NCBI GenBank assembly: GCA_035771175.1
Contig: CM069593.1
Location: 48,710,054 to 48,774,053 of the forward strand
Direction of reading: 5' to 3'
Source of the DNA: Paratinospora sagittata
Lineage: Eukaryota > Streptophyta > Magnoliopsida > Ranunculales > Menispermaceae
Length of the DNA stretch: 64,000 bases
Position numbers and translations under genes: made by a program. This document shows positions 22,301 through 34,700 of this stretch, piece after piece. Each line of letters opens with the position of its first letter. Within the stretch, counting starts at the first letter, position 1. The notes below the pieces were generated by a model that saw nothing but the letters and a program-made list of their open reading frames with translations, searched no databases and was not told the origin of the DNA.

Positions 22301-24688
22301 CCAAAGTACAATGACAATAACAAATGTTAATGAGAACAAACTGCTGGACACAAATAATCCAATATTTGGAACGCCTGCATAAGGTTCGTAACAGTTTAAT
22401 AACTAGAAGTCTAATGGCATAATGTCTATGACAAAAGAAAAACTAGTTAGGGTCCAATCATCAAGATTACATCTTCTTTTCATCAATGAAAGTTATGAAA
22501 CAGCAAATTGAAAACTAGCTAGTAACTTTGCATCTTCCATAAACAGGGGCTTTTCACATTCAGATTGGTGTCTAAGCTGGTCAAATTGTTTGTATCGGTA
22601 TCGATAAATAGTCGTTTAGTGGTTGGTCATCATCACGGTGTTAGGTAGCTAAGTTTTTATTTTATTTTATTTTGTGTGTGTGTTGGGTGGGGGGAGGTCC
22701 GTCCGTTGTTGGTCTTCTGCCCAGAGAATGACCAGTAGCTCGCAAGCATCTCTGGTGCTTAAATTCAACATGTATGATACCTATCAACTTCATTTGTATA
22801 ATATAATATTATATTTGCTTCTTCTAAAAAAAATCATTTTGAGCAGTTGTGTGACGGATGGGAGAAACATTTATATGCTGTGTTTATTCAATTTTCCTCT
22901 ACTTGCTTTGATTAACAAAAATTCCAGTTTACACTGATAAAAAAAAAAAACTGATGTTGGTGATAACATACAAAGGGAGAAATAAAAATAATTGCAATTA
23001 ACTATGGTAGGAAAGAAGTTATACTAGTTTAAGGTAGAGGAAGGGTACAAAATCAAGAACTAACACGAACAATTGTTCAAAAACATTATGGTTCCAAGAA
23101 AGAAAAGTATCTTAAGAGTTGAAAATTGTATGCTTGATTAAGAAAGAGAATTTATTGAGGGACATCACAGGAAAAAGACATGAAATCTCAGCAAATCTAC
23201 TTCAATAGTTAATGAGACTTAACAGTAAAAGACCCCATCAAATAAGTTGGAAATCCATAGCAGATCTGGTACATGTCATTAATTAGGTGCTGAAAATTAA
23301 GTGGGTGATCAGGATTTTTAAAAAGCATTTTGAATTTTGAATTGGCAGCACCCACATCACCAACAAAAGTTCCAAAAAAACCATCAATTTTTAAGCAAGT
23401 CAGGAATGCTAAAAACTTGAATGCTATTTCAATCATAGTAACAAGTTTCAGACCTAGACAAGGAAACCAATGTCAAGAAAAACACGAGTCAGCACATGCT
23501 TCTCACTGTGACAGCTGAGAAAGTAAGCTCTTAAGCAATATTCACAAGACCATGAGAAGAAGAAGCAATGGATATAAATTATGAGGGAAACAAAGTAACT
23601 ACACTGCAATTTGTGTTCAATGATGTACTGGATTTAATTTAATTAATTTGCATATAAACAAAAAGGGCCAAGAGGTAGGTAGCTCTTCTCTATTAGAAGA
23701 GACTGAATCTGAATTTCAAGAATCTAGCGAAGAAGGGCCGCCTCTTTAGATTCCAACACAGTTCCACTCATTCTATTTCCGATTTCACCTCTAGTTAAAA
23801 GTTTGTATCCTAAAATCACATTGATAGAGGTAATTAAGAAAGAAACAACTACATGTATTATAACTATCAACTTGGCCCATGGTGGAGTGGAGTCGAGGAA
23901 GCAAATTCATGTAGCCAACTCCATATATATACTCAGGTAAGGCCTTTTGAGTTCAAATTAGAAGTAAAAGCGAGATTCTAATTGAATCTAATCGAATCTA
24001 ATGCAGTGTCTTGGATCAGGGAAACCCCTTGATCTACTTCATAACACTCATTAAACTATTCAAAGTTTCAAACCTTACCAACATAACTATGCAGAATCTC
24101 AATTGGATTACCAAACAGAAAGATCTACAACAAGTAAATCCAAATCAAACTTTCCAAGATTAATCAGAGAACAAAAAAAAAACCTTGTAGAAAGCTCCAA
24201 CACCATCGTTTTTTAGCATATTCTTGGTGACCTGAGAGGCTGATCCCTGGCCTAACTGAATCCTAACCTGAAAAAAAAAAAAAAACAAAAGCAGGTCAAA
24301 GCGCACTCAACACAGTCCAACTCGTCAACCCTTTTTCCAATTTCAACAATAACCCAAGAAAAAAACGATCTTTTCACCCTAAAAAAACACAAAAAAGATC
24401 CATTGTCAGAGTAAAGATCTGGGGATCTCCAAAAAGATTCAAACTTTTCATTCAAAACAAAAATCTACGAATATCCAGTTCGAAAAAAACCTCGATTCAC
24501 GGACTCATTCGATAAATCCGGCCAGAAAACCCCAATTCATGAACTAAAAAAAGGAGAAATCTTGAAAGTACCTTAACCATGTCCACTGGCTGGATAACGC
24601 AAGTGGCGAGCATGCCGGAGAGGCCACCGTTAGCGAAGGGCTTGACGGCCGGCCAAACGCCGGCGGACTGGGCCTTCTGCTCTCCCAT
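16933..24688 (-). CDS. DTC: Mitochondrial dicarboxylate/tricarboxylate carrier (DTC), 6 exons
   Basis: Inner-membrane carrier exchanging 2-oxoglutarate, malate, citrate and related acids, used in carbon export for nitrogen assimilation and redox shuttling. Exons on the minus strand: 24688-24572, 24267-24184, 22256-22195, 21111-20750, 17324-17110 and 16989-16933. They join in phase to 298 residues, the length I recall for Arabidopsis DTC. The three carrier-repeat signatures are present: QPVDMVKVRIQ in repeat 1, SPADLALIRMQ in repeat 2 and LPFDYVKTQIQKMQ in repeat 3. Other family blocks are GLLRQATYTTARLGSF, RRNYTNAFHALYRI, DEGVLALWKGAGPTVVRA, NMGMLASYDQ and the C-terminus HVMMTWIFLNQIQKAEKRIGL. 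Start chosen as MGEQKAQSAGVW, where the family begins. Introns hold a MITE, a LINE tail and a GA microsatellite. No lesion is seen. Confidence 0.96.
19311..19369. repeat. GA microsatellite in DTC intron 4
   Basis: About 29 uninterrupted AG dinucleotides; likely length-polymorphic. Confidence 0.97.
19836..20173. mobile_element. hAT-type MITE in DTC intron 4
   Basis: 338 bp flanked by a perfect 8-bp duplication CTTTAGGT (19828-19835 and 20174-20181). Imperfect terminal inverted repeats: CTACGTTACTTGGAC on the left and CTATGTTACCCGAAC as the reverse complement of the right end. The interior has repeated GTGTCGGACAC-type motifs and no coding capacity. The 8-bp target duplication is the hAT hallmark. 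Confidence 0.82.
21249..21636 (+). mobile_element. 5'-truncated retroposed LINE tail in DTC intron 3
   Basis: 388 bp ending in a run of about 15 A (21622-21636), flanked by a 10-bp duplication AGTCAAAGTT at 21239-21248 and 21637-21646. The end TTGATATTGAATAG then ATATATTATGCTGTTTGC resembles LINE 3' untranslated tails in plants. Direct repeats GGGTTGCTTGTA occur inside. Antisense to the carrier gene. Confidence 0.75.
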
Positions 24689-26006
24689 TCCTCGGGTTTT
24701 TGATTGGACTGAGAGCTTTTGGGAAGAACAGAGAAGGAGAGAAACGCAGGCGAACAAAACTAGATTTGTAACTGTTACTAAAACTTTTACGCTGTTGCTG
24801 CTACTTAACTTAGAAGGACAGGGGTTTCTTTGGGTTCGTCACTTGTGCCCCGGATTTTGAATAAAATTACGAAAATAGCACCACAGGAAATGTTTGTATT
24901 TATATTTGTTGGTTATGTTTGTTACAACTCTACTGTTACTAAATTTAATGCGATTTTGTTATACATAGATATGTTGGATTATAACAAAAATAAAAACAAG
25001 TTTAAAGAAAATCTAATTGCTAATGATAAAAAATGTAAATAACAATATGTTAAATACACAAACTAGTCTACCACACTCCTAAGCCCCATAAAAAACAACA
25101 ATAACTAGATATAACTCAAAAACATATTCCAGGCCAATAAGCCTAAATCATAGCCAAGGCAATGACCAATCGGCTTCGGATAATCATAGTAAATCTTATT
25201 TCAAAAAATTAGAGTGTATTTATTTCAAGCCGATTGATTTCTAATAACATCATGGTTGATTTTGAGGGTATTCATTTCCTTAATAATAAAAGTAGGAGAA
25301 GTGCCTAATGCTTGGCTTTCAAGCTTGACATGAATAAGTCATACCATGGAATCTTATGGAATTTCCTTTGGAAAATTATACAAACTATTGGCTTTAGCCA
25401 TAATTGGATTAATTTGACAATGTAATGCGTTACATCAGTCGCTTAGTTAACATTAATGGTGAGATCCATGGACGTATAGTTTTGAAAAAATCCCTCACTC
25501 TCCCCCTACTTATTTATATTACGTGATGAGGGACTTTCTTCTTATCTTCACAGAGCCGAGTAGCTAAAACAGATTTCTGGGATTCCATTTGGTCACAAAA
25601 GACCCCACATTTCTCACTTCTTCTTGGCAAATGACAGTTTAATTTTTACTGTGGCCACCTTGCTAGAATGCACTAAACATAACAACAATTTGAAAGCTTA
25701 TTCCAAAGCCTATTAACATTATGTTTTGGCAAAGACACTAAGGCAAATACTTGGGCCTACCATCTTTGATTACGAGGAATGGGGCTAATGCTTTCGGACC
25801 CCTAATTGAGTGAGTTTGGAAGAAAGTGAATGGGTGGTAAAAGGGGTCTTTTTCAAGCAATCCCAACATAATACAATGAGTTATTTTAAGCTTCCGACTT
25901 GAGAGGATTATGGCTAAGTCTCTGGTGGGGTGACTCAAAATCGGAAAGGAAAATGCATTGGAAGAAGTAGCGATCCTTATGTCAATCGAAATTTTACAGT
26001 CGCCTA
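24689..26006. other. Upstream region of DTC and gene-free spacer
   Basis: The first hundred bases should hold the DTC 5' leader and promoter. No obvious TATA box. The remainder is AT-rich without a recognisable gene, although 25700-26000 may be a decayed extension of the LINE remnant that follows. Confidence 0.55.
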
Positions 26007-26200
26007 GGCTTCGGGGAGATAGAACTTTTTAATCAAAGCAAGGTTGGAGGCTACGCATTAACGAAGACAGGCTTATTGAATAGGTGTTCAAGGCTAACTA
26101 TTTCTGAAAATCCAATTTTCTACAAGCAGGGTATGGAAACAAAAAAGGTTATGGGAGAGAGCTTCTGAAAAAGAGCTTGCGGTGGGGCATAGCCATAGTT
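26007..26200 (+). mobile_element. LINE reverse transcriptase remnant
   Basis: Translating across frameshifts and stops gives GFGEIELFNQ, then KQGWRLRINEDRLIE, VFKANYF, SNFLQAGYGNKKGYG and RELLKKSLRWGIA. This matches the conserved plant LINE block following the reverse transcriptase (GLGFRDLELFNQALLAKQGW, VFKARYFP, GRELLKKGLRW). It carries at least one frameshift and two stops. No ends or target duplication can be set. Confidence 0.75.
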
Positions 26201-28256
26201 AAAATCATATAAAAGACATGAAAATAAGCAAAAGAAAGACAAGAGTTACTAAAAACAACAAGTGTACTCATAATTGTTGTAATCTTGAATCTTGATGCAA
26301 CATTCCATGTAAAATTTGAACACAGCGACATCACCCAAGTAAAGTTTACAAAATATTCTTTTGCTACTTTTTAGAAAATGAATAAAGTAAAAGCAACTAA
26401 TTTTAAAAATAAATCGACTGAATGTAAACATTATTTTTTTATACTGACACTCTGTTAAATATTTTAAAATTTTAAAATAATTAAAAAAAATAAAAGATTA
26501 ACGTCAAAAAATAATATTAATACTGTACATATAACTTTTTTATTTTTTATTTTTTATTTTTGTATGAATACAGAAAAATGTATATTCCAACCATCGAGAA
26601 AAAAACATTTACGGCGGACAAAGCAAGCCATAGGATTGAAATTACTAATATGACCTTCTATTTCGATATAAATAACCGGAAAAGCCCTCTTTATATTGTC
26701 GCTTCGTGTGAACCCGTTTGTTATGTGTGTCACACTCACTGACCCATGAGTAATAATAAATATATTTCAAAATTTTCTAAAATTAGTTTATTCTTATAAA
26801 ATAAGTGGATGAAAACATCGGTTCAGATACTAAGCTTATCTTAGAACGCCACGTGGCATAATTTAAACACAACTTAATTGGTAGCATGAATCCCGATGCT
26901 AAACTTACAGGTGGCACAGTTCTATTGGATGGTTATGTATTGGTCGTTGTATCATGGATTTGCTAACCATTCGCGTGCTTGCAAAACTATGGTGGTGCCA
27001 TTAGCTCAGAAAATTAATGAATTGGGAAGCATGCGTCTCACCTTCTGTAATTCTTTTGTTTTTTTGTTACGGATTTTCCGGCCCCTCTACGTTTGGGGCG
27101 AGAGTAATTCTTTTAGAGTTCGGTGGTAACATATTTCTTATGGCCCTCCTTAAAATAGATATAGCTTCACAAAAAATAAAAAAGTTCAGATCCTGACTGT
27201 CTAGTGGGATTGAGTCACCCATCTAACTCAGTTACGCCACTTTAGGTAAACCTTTTGTATTTCAATAATAATCTATATTAATATAAAATAATGCTAATCT
27301 AATCGTAATTTTTATAATTATATATATAATTACACATACATATTTATTAAATATTAATATTTTATATATTTTAATATATGTAATAAATAATTTAATAAAT
27401 TAATATTTTATAATTAAATTAATATTTTTTTAATATAAAATAAGTGTTTCTAGATTTACCAACCAAAAAATATTTTTTCTGTTAATTTGTTGTGTGTATA
27501 TATCATCATTGAAATTTGTTAAGTATGTAATTAAAGTTTTTTAGTGGTTACCCCCCCTCTTTTTTTTTTTTTTTTTTTTGAGAGAAACTCAATGGGTACT
27601 CTTAAAGCTCTCGCTCTAATTTTTTTTTTTGTTAAAAAAAATCTTAAAAGCCTACTATATGATTTTCTTTTAAAAATTTTATTTTTTTAATAATAAAAAA
27701 AGTGACATATGACGGACAGGGCAAGCCATATATTCATGCATTCATTGGAAGGTGTACTTAAAATTGAGGTCTCATTTTGTTCGTGATTTGGATTATATAT
27801 AAAAACTTGAAAACATAAAAAAAATATGTTTAGTTGATTGAATTCGACAATGGTTTCTAAAGATTTTACTTACAAAATAACCTGGTTTTAGAAAATTAAT
27901 ATGTCGGTTTTTGAATTTTTGCTTTCAGATTGTATCTTTATTTTTTCAGCCAAACCAAATGCAGCTTGGCCTTCCCTAGCTAACATGTGAGCTCTATGGT
28001 TAGTTGCTCATGAAATCAGACTTATTGAAATAGGAGATGTACTGTTATATTGACCTTTTTAGGTGATATCCATAAATAAAACATCATATTCGAGACATCA
28101 TTAAATTATCTTGAATTATGTGTAGATATATGATTGATCACTACCTAATGGGAAAATCATAAAAATATTTTTATCATTGTTAGTTATTTTAACATTTCCT
28201 TTAGAATTGTTTGACTCCCTTGCTTGCAAAGGTGAAGAGTTAAATCATAAAATGTG
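26201..28256. other. Gene-free AT-rich spacer
   Basis: Long A/T homopolymers (for example the T run near 27555-27580) and no recognisable coding sequence or RNA gene. A moderately GC-balanced patch at 26880-27130 carries a 77-codon ORF I do not recognise and do not call. Confidence 0.55.
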
Positions 28257-28264
28257 GGCAGAGC

Positions 28265-28389
28265 TAGGGGTGTAAGCAACTCAATCGACTCGACCCGACC
28301 ATTTTGGATCGGGTCGGGTCGAGTTTGATTAATATGTCAGGTTGGTCGGGTTAATTTTTTAGCAACCCGACCTGACCCAACCTCTTAAA

Positions 28390-28428
<39 letters not shown>

Positions 28429-28723
28429 TTCATCTTTATTCCCATAAATTAATTTTAAGAGTAGCTTGCCTTGTACATATATGAGCTCTCTCAAAAAAGA
28501 GAAATCTCATCTTTTTAAACTTAAATAGTAGTTTAATAAGTTGGATACATGATAATCCAACCTATTTTATTACTAATATAAGCTTAAATATTAGTTATTA
28601 AGCTTAAAAAAAAATTGAGCTATCTAATGAGGGCCAACCTGACCAACCCGACAGAGTTGACCCCATTCATCCGACCGGACGGGTTAATGGGCAAAAACTC
28701 GATCCGATCCGATTTCACTCCTA
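28265..28723. mobile_element. MITE with TAGGGGTG-type inverted ends
   Basis: 459 bp. Left end TAGGGGTGTAAGCAACTC; the reverse complement of the right end is TAGGAGTGAAATCGGATC. Flanked by an 8-bp near-perfect duplication GGCAGAGC / GGCAGAAC at 28257-28264 and 28724-28731. The interior is rich in GGGTCGGGTCGGG-type motifs near both ends and holds a TA microsatellite at about 28390-28426. The 8-bp duplication suggests hAT affinity. Confidence 0.8.
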
Positions 28724-28731
28724 GGCAGAAC

Positions 28732-29485
28732 CCCAAACAATTTTGAGAGGATTACAAAATATATATATATATATATATATATAATAATAAACTATTATAC
28801 TTTGTTCCTTTCTTTTTTTTTTCTTTTTTTTTAAGAAAATCATCTATTTATTAAATATCAACAACTTCTCAATGAACCAGCAAGCAGGGAACACATACAA
28901 CTCAAGAGCAACCAACTAAATATAAACAGAGGCAATCATGCAACCATTTTTACTAATTGCAATATATATCACATCAAATGGTGCGTTACAAGAAATTATA
29001 CTTTTGATGGCTAGACTTTTTCTAGCGAATCTATTTTTCATAAGTAAAATTACTTTTTCTTGAATTCAAAAAAGTAAAAAATAAAAAATATCACGAGTAA
29101 AGAAAATTATTAAATGGCGGGAAGCGTGGCACCTTTTGCGGGTCTCAACATTTTTTTAATTTACGATTAATATAAGATTTAACAGCAAATATAATCCCAA
29201 GTAAAAATAAATAAATTTATAAATAGAATTTAAAAATTAAAAAGACTAATATTATTTATTACTTACTAAAACTAAACCCTAATGTTAAAATAAAAAATAA
29301 ACTGTAATAACCCGCCAAAAACTGAACTCTAAGTCCAAACCTTGTTCCCTCTTCTTCTTTACGCCGTTAAGAGAAAGAGAAAGTCATCACATCTAAAACC
29401 CTAAAAGTCCTACTGTGATGAATTGCATTGTGGATTTATCGAAATAAGTATATTACAGAATCAAAAACCTAAAACACTCCACCAA
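28732..29485. other. Gene-free spacer
   Basis: A second TA microsatellite lies at about 28758-28783, then AT-rich sequence. Nothing recognisable as a gene. Confidence 0.55.
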
Positions 29486-29490
29486 TTTCT

Positions 29491-30086
29491 TGTTGGGATA
29501 AACATCTAAATCCTCAAATATCACAGATTTAATAAAAAAAAGAACAATAGAGATCAACACCCACAACTCAAAGATATACGTGGAAAAAATCTAAAATCAG
29601 GAAAAAAACTATAGACAAAATATAATCCACTATCAATATAAATAAGTACCTCAGAGGAATTAAACACCTAAAGTACTTCTACACCAGATAGTACACAGAT
29701 CTGAGACTTTGGTTTTGAAGAATAACAGAAAGAGAATACTCAAGAGAAAACTAGAACTTCAACCGCGTCACCCGCACAAGTTTTAAACTCTACACTCTTT
29801 CGCAAAGCTTCCAAGAACCAAACTTCACATTCATTTAGATCTCACTCACTAGTTGAGATCATCAATAAATAATAAAGGACCTCCTATATATAGCCTTTCT
29901 AACCATAATATTTAGAAACTTTGTGACCAACAAAGATTCTTCATTCTACACTAACATGATTTTCTAATTCAAATACAACTAGATCATAAAACATTTTTCC
30001 ATATTTAGAAAGTCTTAATTACTTTCTAAATACATGCTTCATGTTCTAAAACAATAAGAAATTTATGTTTGAGCCAAAATCCAACA
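29491..30086 (-). mobile_element. Solo LTR of a Ty1/copia-type retrotransposon
   Basis: 596 bp bounded by TGTTGGAT and ATCCCAACA in its own orientation (minus) and flanked by a perfect 5-bp duplication TTTCT at 29486-29490 and 30087-30091. It carries a TATA-like CTATATATAGGAGG and, near its 3' end, TTTTTTCCACGTATATC, which resembles the R/U5 region of copia-group LTRs. No internal domain or second LTR is adjacent, hence a solo LTR. Confidence 0.85.
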
Positions 30087-30133
30087 TTTCTTGTCGAAAA
30101 AGAAGGAAAGAAGGCAAGAACAGGGCTAAGTGG

Positions 30134-30545
30134 TACCATTAAATGATCACCCATTCCTTGCGTGCACCACTAGTGGGTTGGGTACGTAGATAAGAGCAAG
30201 GTGTTCCCTAGCCTGTTGTAGTACCGGTTAAGACTAGCTGTGTCACGCCTGGGTTGCACACAAAGTGCCCCCTACCAAGGGTGATAAAGACTTAATACCC
30301 TCAGCCTTTATGGATGTCATAATATTGTTCCACTCTCGTACAGCCAGCCACATAAGTGCTCTTTTTGTGCAACCCAAGCGTGACAAGCTGGCTCGGTTTG
30401 GGATATGTGCCACCTGAAGTCATGTGCGGTAGCAATACCAAACCAAATACGACGTCGGGACAGGGGAGGAGGCCAGCAGCTAAAAGGATTGTTGTTTGGG
30501 GACTGGTTAAAAGCCAAACAGAAAAGGTACGGCATGAAGATCGTC
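30134..30545. other. Organelle-like GC-balanced fragment, unit 1 left end
   Basis: Homologous to 41126-41440 but interrupted by the MITE at 30241-30385. Base composition is clearly less AT-rich than the surroundings, and no reading frame is kept. Organellar (mitochondrial) origin is a guess from composition and style only; a search against organelle genomes would decide. Confidence 0.5.
30241..30385. mobile_element. 145-bp MITE private to unit 1, with empty site in unit 2
   Basis: Terminal inverted repeats of about 25 bp with two mismatches, beginning TGTCACGCCTGGGTTGCACA on the left and TGTCACGCTTGGGTTGCACA from the right end. Flanked by the 5-bp duplication AGCTG (30236-30240 and 30386-30390). 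The homologous place in unit 2 (near 41255) reads uninterrupted GACTAGCTGGCTC, which is the pre-insertion site. The superfamily is unclear because 5 bp is not diagnostic. Confidence 0.92.
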
Positions 30546-31024
30546 ATATGTATGTATGAAGAGGTAAAATTAAAATCTATAAAGTGAAATTAATCTCTTG
30601 TATTAATTTGCTCTTATAGTAATAAAATTTCTACCTCCGTAGACAGCTAATTTCGGTCAACTACATAAATTTTTTTGGTGTTATGGGTTGATTGTCTTTT
30701 TTGTTGTTTGATTCTTGTTTCTTGGTATCTTTCTTGCCTTGCACATTTGTTTTTGGTGTTACCATTGTTGCACAAGGAGTGTTTGAAAAAATTATTAAGA
30801 TAACATTCGCGGGTATTCACCCATTTATCTACAAAATGATTGTTATATATGTTCTTCTTAAAACATGACATCTTTTTTGTTTTTTGCTCCAGATTTGCAC
30901 TTTAGCAGCCCAACAAAAATATTATTAAGGGCATGCTCCAAATTCATTGGAAAATTGCATTTGTTTGCCAAACTCTATATAGAATGTCTAATAACAATTA
31001 TCTTATAACTAGACCATTTATCTA

Positions 31025-31154
31025 CAAAATAAATGGGAATTATTATGAATGACTATTAAGGCTGACAGTGTATTGTATACTGTATATGAATATGTACAAT
31101 GTAGAGTACATTGTGCCGATCATGACGTCAACCTACGACAGGGACGTCGTGACA
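31025..31154 (+). mobile_element. 3' fragment of an LTR, unit 1
   Basis: Matches, in the opposite orientation, the start of the 819-bp LTR at 49017-49835, ending GACGTCGTGACA. The left part of the LTR is missing. The same fragment exists in unit 2 (to 42017), so it predates the duplication. Confidence 0.7.
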
Positions 31155-31700
31155 AGAACAAAACCCAAAGTAATTTTTTAGATGATTGAAGGAGGAAGAA
31201 ATTAATTTCTAGTTCTTGACATTTTGAACCTGTAACCTTCTTCTTAATGAACTAAGCATCCGTTCCTCATCTCTAAATTATACCATTTCAGAATGGGAGA
31301 ATAGTAAAAGAAGATATCAAATTAAAGCAAATTACTTTATCACCTTCACCATTGTTAAGCATCGTAATATACCATTATGTTTACGTTTATGACAAGGGTA
31401 GGGAAAGCAATCTCTTCTTGTCTCAAAGAAAGAAAGAAAGATTTATTTACCAACAAAAAAATTTAAAAAAATGGCATTTATTTGATTAAAAAAATTATTG
31501 TTTTACATCACAATCAAATCTCAAACTCTATACAGTTCTTTCTGCATCTAAATAAATTCAAAGTTCATGAGGTGCTCTAGATGAATTCTTCTTTCCACCT
31601 CGTATGGTCCTTGGATGCCTCACAACCTTGGAACATTGAAAGCTTGTCCGCACCACGAACTATATATATGTCCGGCAACATCTATTTTCATAACATCATG

Positions 31701-34700
31701 CTATCGTGACTTGTACAATGAAAGCTTTTGGTAGGCTTGAGCTCTCTTGCCGAGAACTTTGGGCGCTTGAGTAAAATTATTCTTTGGAAGATCATAAAAA
31801 TCAATGAACTTTGTTGTCCTCCGCTTTTTTGCCGCATACCAAAAGTATGTCATTAAATATTGTATTGATATGATTCCAAAAGATTTAAAAAGAAGAAGAG
31901 GAAGAAAATTAAAGTGGTATGTAGTTATTCAATTACCATTGCCATAACTTTCATGCAATTTCCTCTTTGAAGCTTGAAACTTTAGTAAGTCATCTGATTG
32001 TTTTTCCTGAATCAACATATTGAAGGAATTGAGAGAGGGATAGGTTATGAATGATGGAATTTGGATTAAAACTAAAAGATATTCTTATCTTTCTAATATA
32101 TACTTACTTGCTTATAGGAAGCAGAGCTCTTAGGGATAGCACTGAAGAAATACTCTTTCTGCAACTTCATTTCATTTTTGCTTTTATCTGTGTTCTTTGA
32201 GTTGACCTGAATTTAAATGGTGTTAGTCGAGAAGCATGCATTAATAAGTATTATTTCTTACAAATTTAAATAAAAATAAAAGAACAACAGTCATTATTTA
32301 CCAGCGGTGAGAGGCTTGTTGAAAGAGTTTGGTTATCCAATGCGTGTTCATTAATGAATGATGCAGGAGTTTTTGGAGCTGGTAAAGAAATAAACCCTTT
32401 TTCGTCTACAAATAAACAAGATTATTATTTGAATAAATATAGATTTTTGAGTGGTAAGGCAAAGTTTTAAATAAGGAGAAATTAAATGTTCAAATTAATA
32501 ATTGAACTTAAAACATTAATGAATCTTTACCTTCTCCAGTAGTAGCAATAGGTTCTGATCCACCTGAATAATAAGAGTTAATAATAATTTGGATTTTAGA
32601 ATACATAATGTAACGTATAATATACTCAAGAAAATGATGGATCATATTGGTGGGAAGAAAAGCCAATTAAAGTTGCATTAAACAATTGTGAATTGATTAG
32701 ATGATGTTCTTCTACATATAAATAGGTTCGTACCTTGAGCTGTAACAATAGTAGTAGTAGGTTTCTTAACTTGTTCATACAACATTCTCATCCATTCCCT
32801 GCAATAAGCAAATATAAAATCAAAGGTAAATAGTTAACCAATAAATTGATCAACGTTATATATATAGATAATTAATAACAACTATAAATACAAACACATA
32901 TTAATTAATTAAAAACTTAACAATATTCTGAAATACATTTACTTACATGATGATTGTTTGTGCAAGTTCACGAACTTTATTTGATGGATGCATCCTCCTT
33001 AGACGATCAACAGTCTTTCCAATCATGGTGACCTGATGTGTTAAAATGGTATATTAAATAATCTATTGTTGAAAAGAAAAATATCTAGGAAGTAGAAGTT
33101 AATTAAAATTAAGTAGAACCTTGAGAGTATGTTTGGTGAAAAGTAATTGTTGAAGCTTTAACAGGAAGTCCATCACCTCCGCTTCTTCCTGGAGAATGTA
33201 GCATTGATAATTTGTATTAGCGTTAAATGGCAAGGTTTAAAGAAGTAGAGAGTTGCCTCTAATTACCTGTTGTGAGAACCCGGATGAAAGATTTCGGGGT
33301 GCCATTTGGTCTCCATTAATGGGTGATGTAGTAGCGTTTAGTGCTTGTACAGGAACACACCCTTTTCCACCTACAAAATTAATAAGCATAAATTAATGGT
33401 GTTTCAATATGTTTAAATCATGCCAATTAAGATTATTCTCATTTTTACCTTCAGTAATAGTAGTTATGGCTTTTTTCAAGCTCAGTGAGTTAATTTCAGT
33501 AGTAGTGGGGTGTGCCTCTTGTCCACCTACATATTAAGATTTGATATTAAATATTATTTTTAAATTAGTCTAACGATGTTTTACTACAAATAAATGAGTT
33601 TGTACCTCGAGATTTAGCAGGAACGGTAGAAGGAACTTTTTTAGCTTGTTCGTGATATAACATTTTCGTCCATTCTCTGTAAAACATTATAAAATTAAAG
33701 GTAAATGCTCAATAAATTGATTCATTTTTTTTAACAGACATTTAAGCATAGCTATAATTAAATACAAAAATAGATACAAAACCTTCAAGTAGATTGTTAA
33801 TTAATATGTAGAATTAAGATTTGGTGTATATACATGATTATACTTACATGGTGAGTGCTTCAGCGAATTGACGAACATTTTCTGATGGATGTGTGCTCTT
33901 GAGATCGTGAACAACATTTCCAAATATCATAGTAGCCTAATAGATCCAAATGTCAGATTAATTGATTTATTACTTAGTTGTGGAAGAAAATAACATGTAG
34001 AAAAGTAATTAAGTGATTAGAACCTTGAAAGTACGTGGGGAGTGAAGTAATTGTTGAAGCTTTGTTAGAAAGCCCATCACCACCACTTCAGACTGAAAAA
34101 TATATAATGAATTAATATTAATGCAAATATATATTGTCACTACAACAATTTACTTTTTAGCTACACTCTTTTTTGCGACACTACCAATCTTGTTACTAAA
34201 CATTGCCATTTGGCGACTAGAAAATTATTCATGTCGTCCATTGATAAAAAAAAAAAAGCTTCACTACATACGCCAAATCCTATTTTTAGTGACATTTTTC
34301 TTATAGTGACACCATCGCTAAAAATATGTATTAGTGACAATATATTTGATGTGGCACAAGAAAAGCATCACACAAGTGTGTTAAGTTACAATAACAAACT
34401 CAACACCAAAACTAATATTGTATAATGTCTTCAAATATATAATTAAATTATTTATGCAAAAAATTACAACATTTATTAACATCAATTACATTGAAAATAT
34501 TTAAATTATTATATTCAATGTAATTGATTATTATAATTATATCTTTACTAAAAAATTGACTCATTTCATGGTGTTGATAAAAAAAAAATTAAACACTTAA
34601 CTTTTTTTAAAAGCAATTGTACACTTAATGTTTTTTTTTAACTAAAATCATACATAACCTAATATTAATGCAAATATATATTGTTATATATATATATATA

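Noticed and set aside
22560..22955. Possible second retroposed insert in DTC intron 2 ending in a poly(A) run at about 22939-22950
   Set aside because: No matching target-site duplication on the left, so the poly(A) run may be ordinary intronic sequence.
24579..24860. 93-codon plus-strand ORF overlapping DTC exon 1
   Set aside because: Antisense shadow of the GC-richer carrier exon; no family resemblance.
26896..27129. 77-codon ORF in a GC-balanced patch
   Set aside because: No motif, no splice context and no homologue that I recognise.
30647..30871. Minus-strand ORF of 74 codons (and its unit 2 counterpart 41492-41734)
   Set aside because: Conserved only because the units are recent duplicates. 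Substitutions do not favour any one frame, and no family is recognised.
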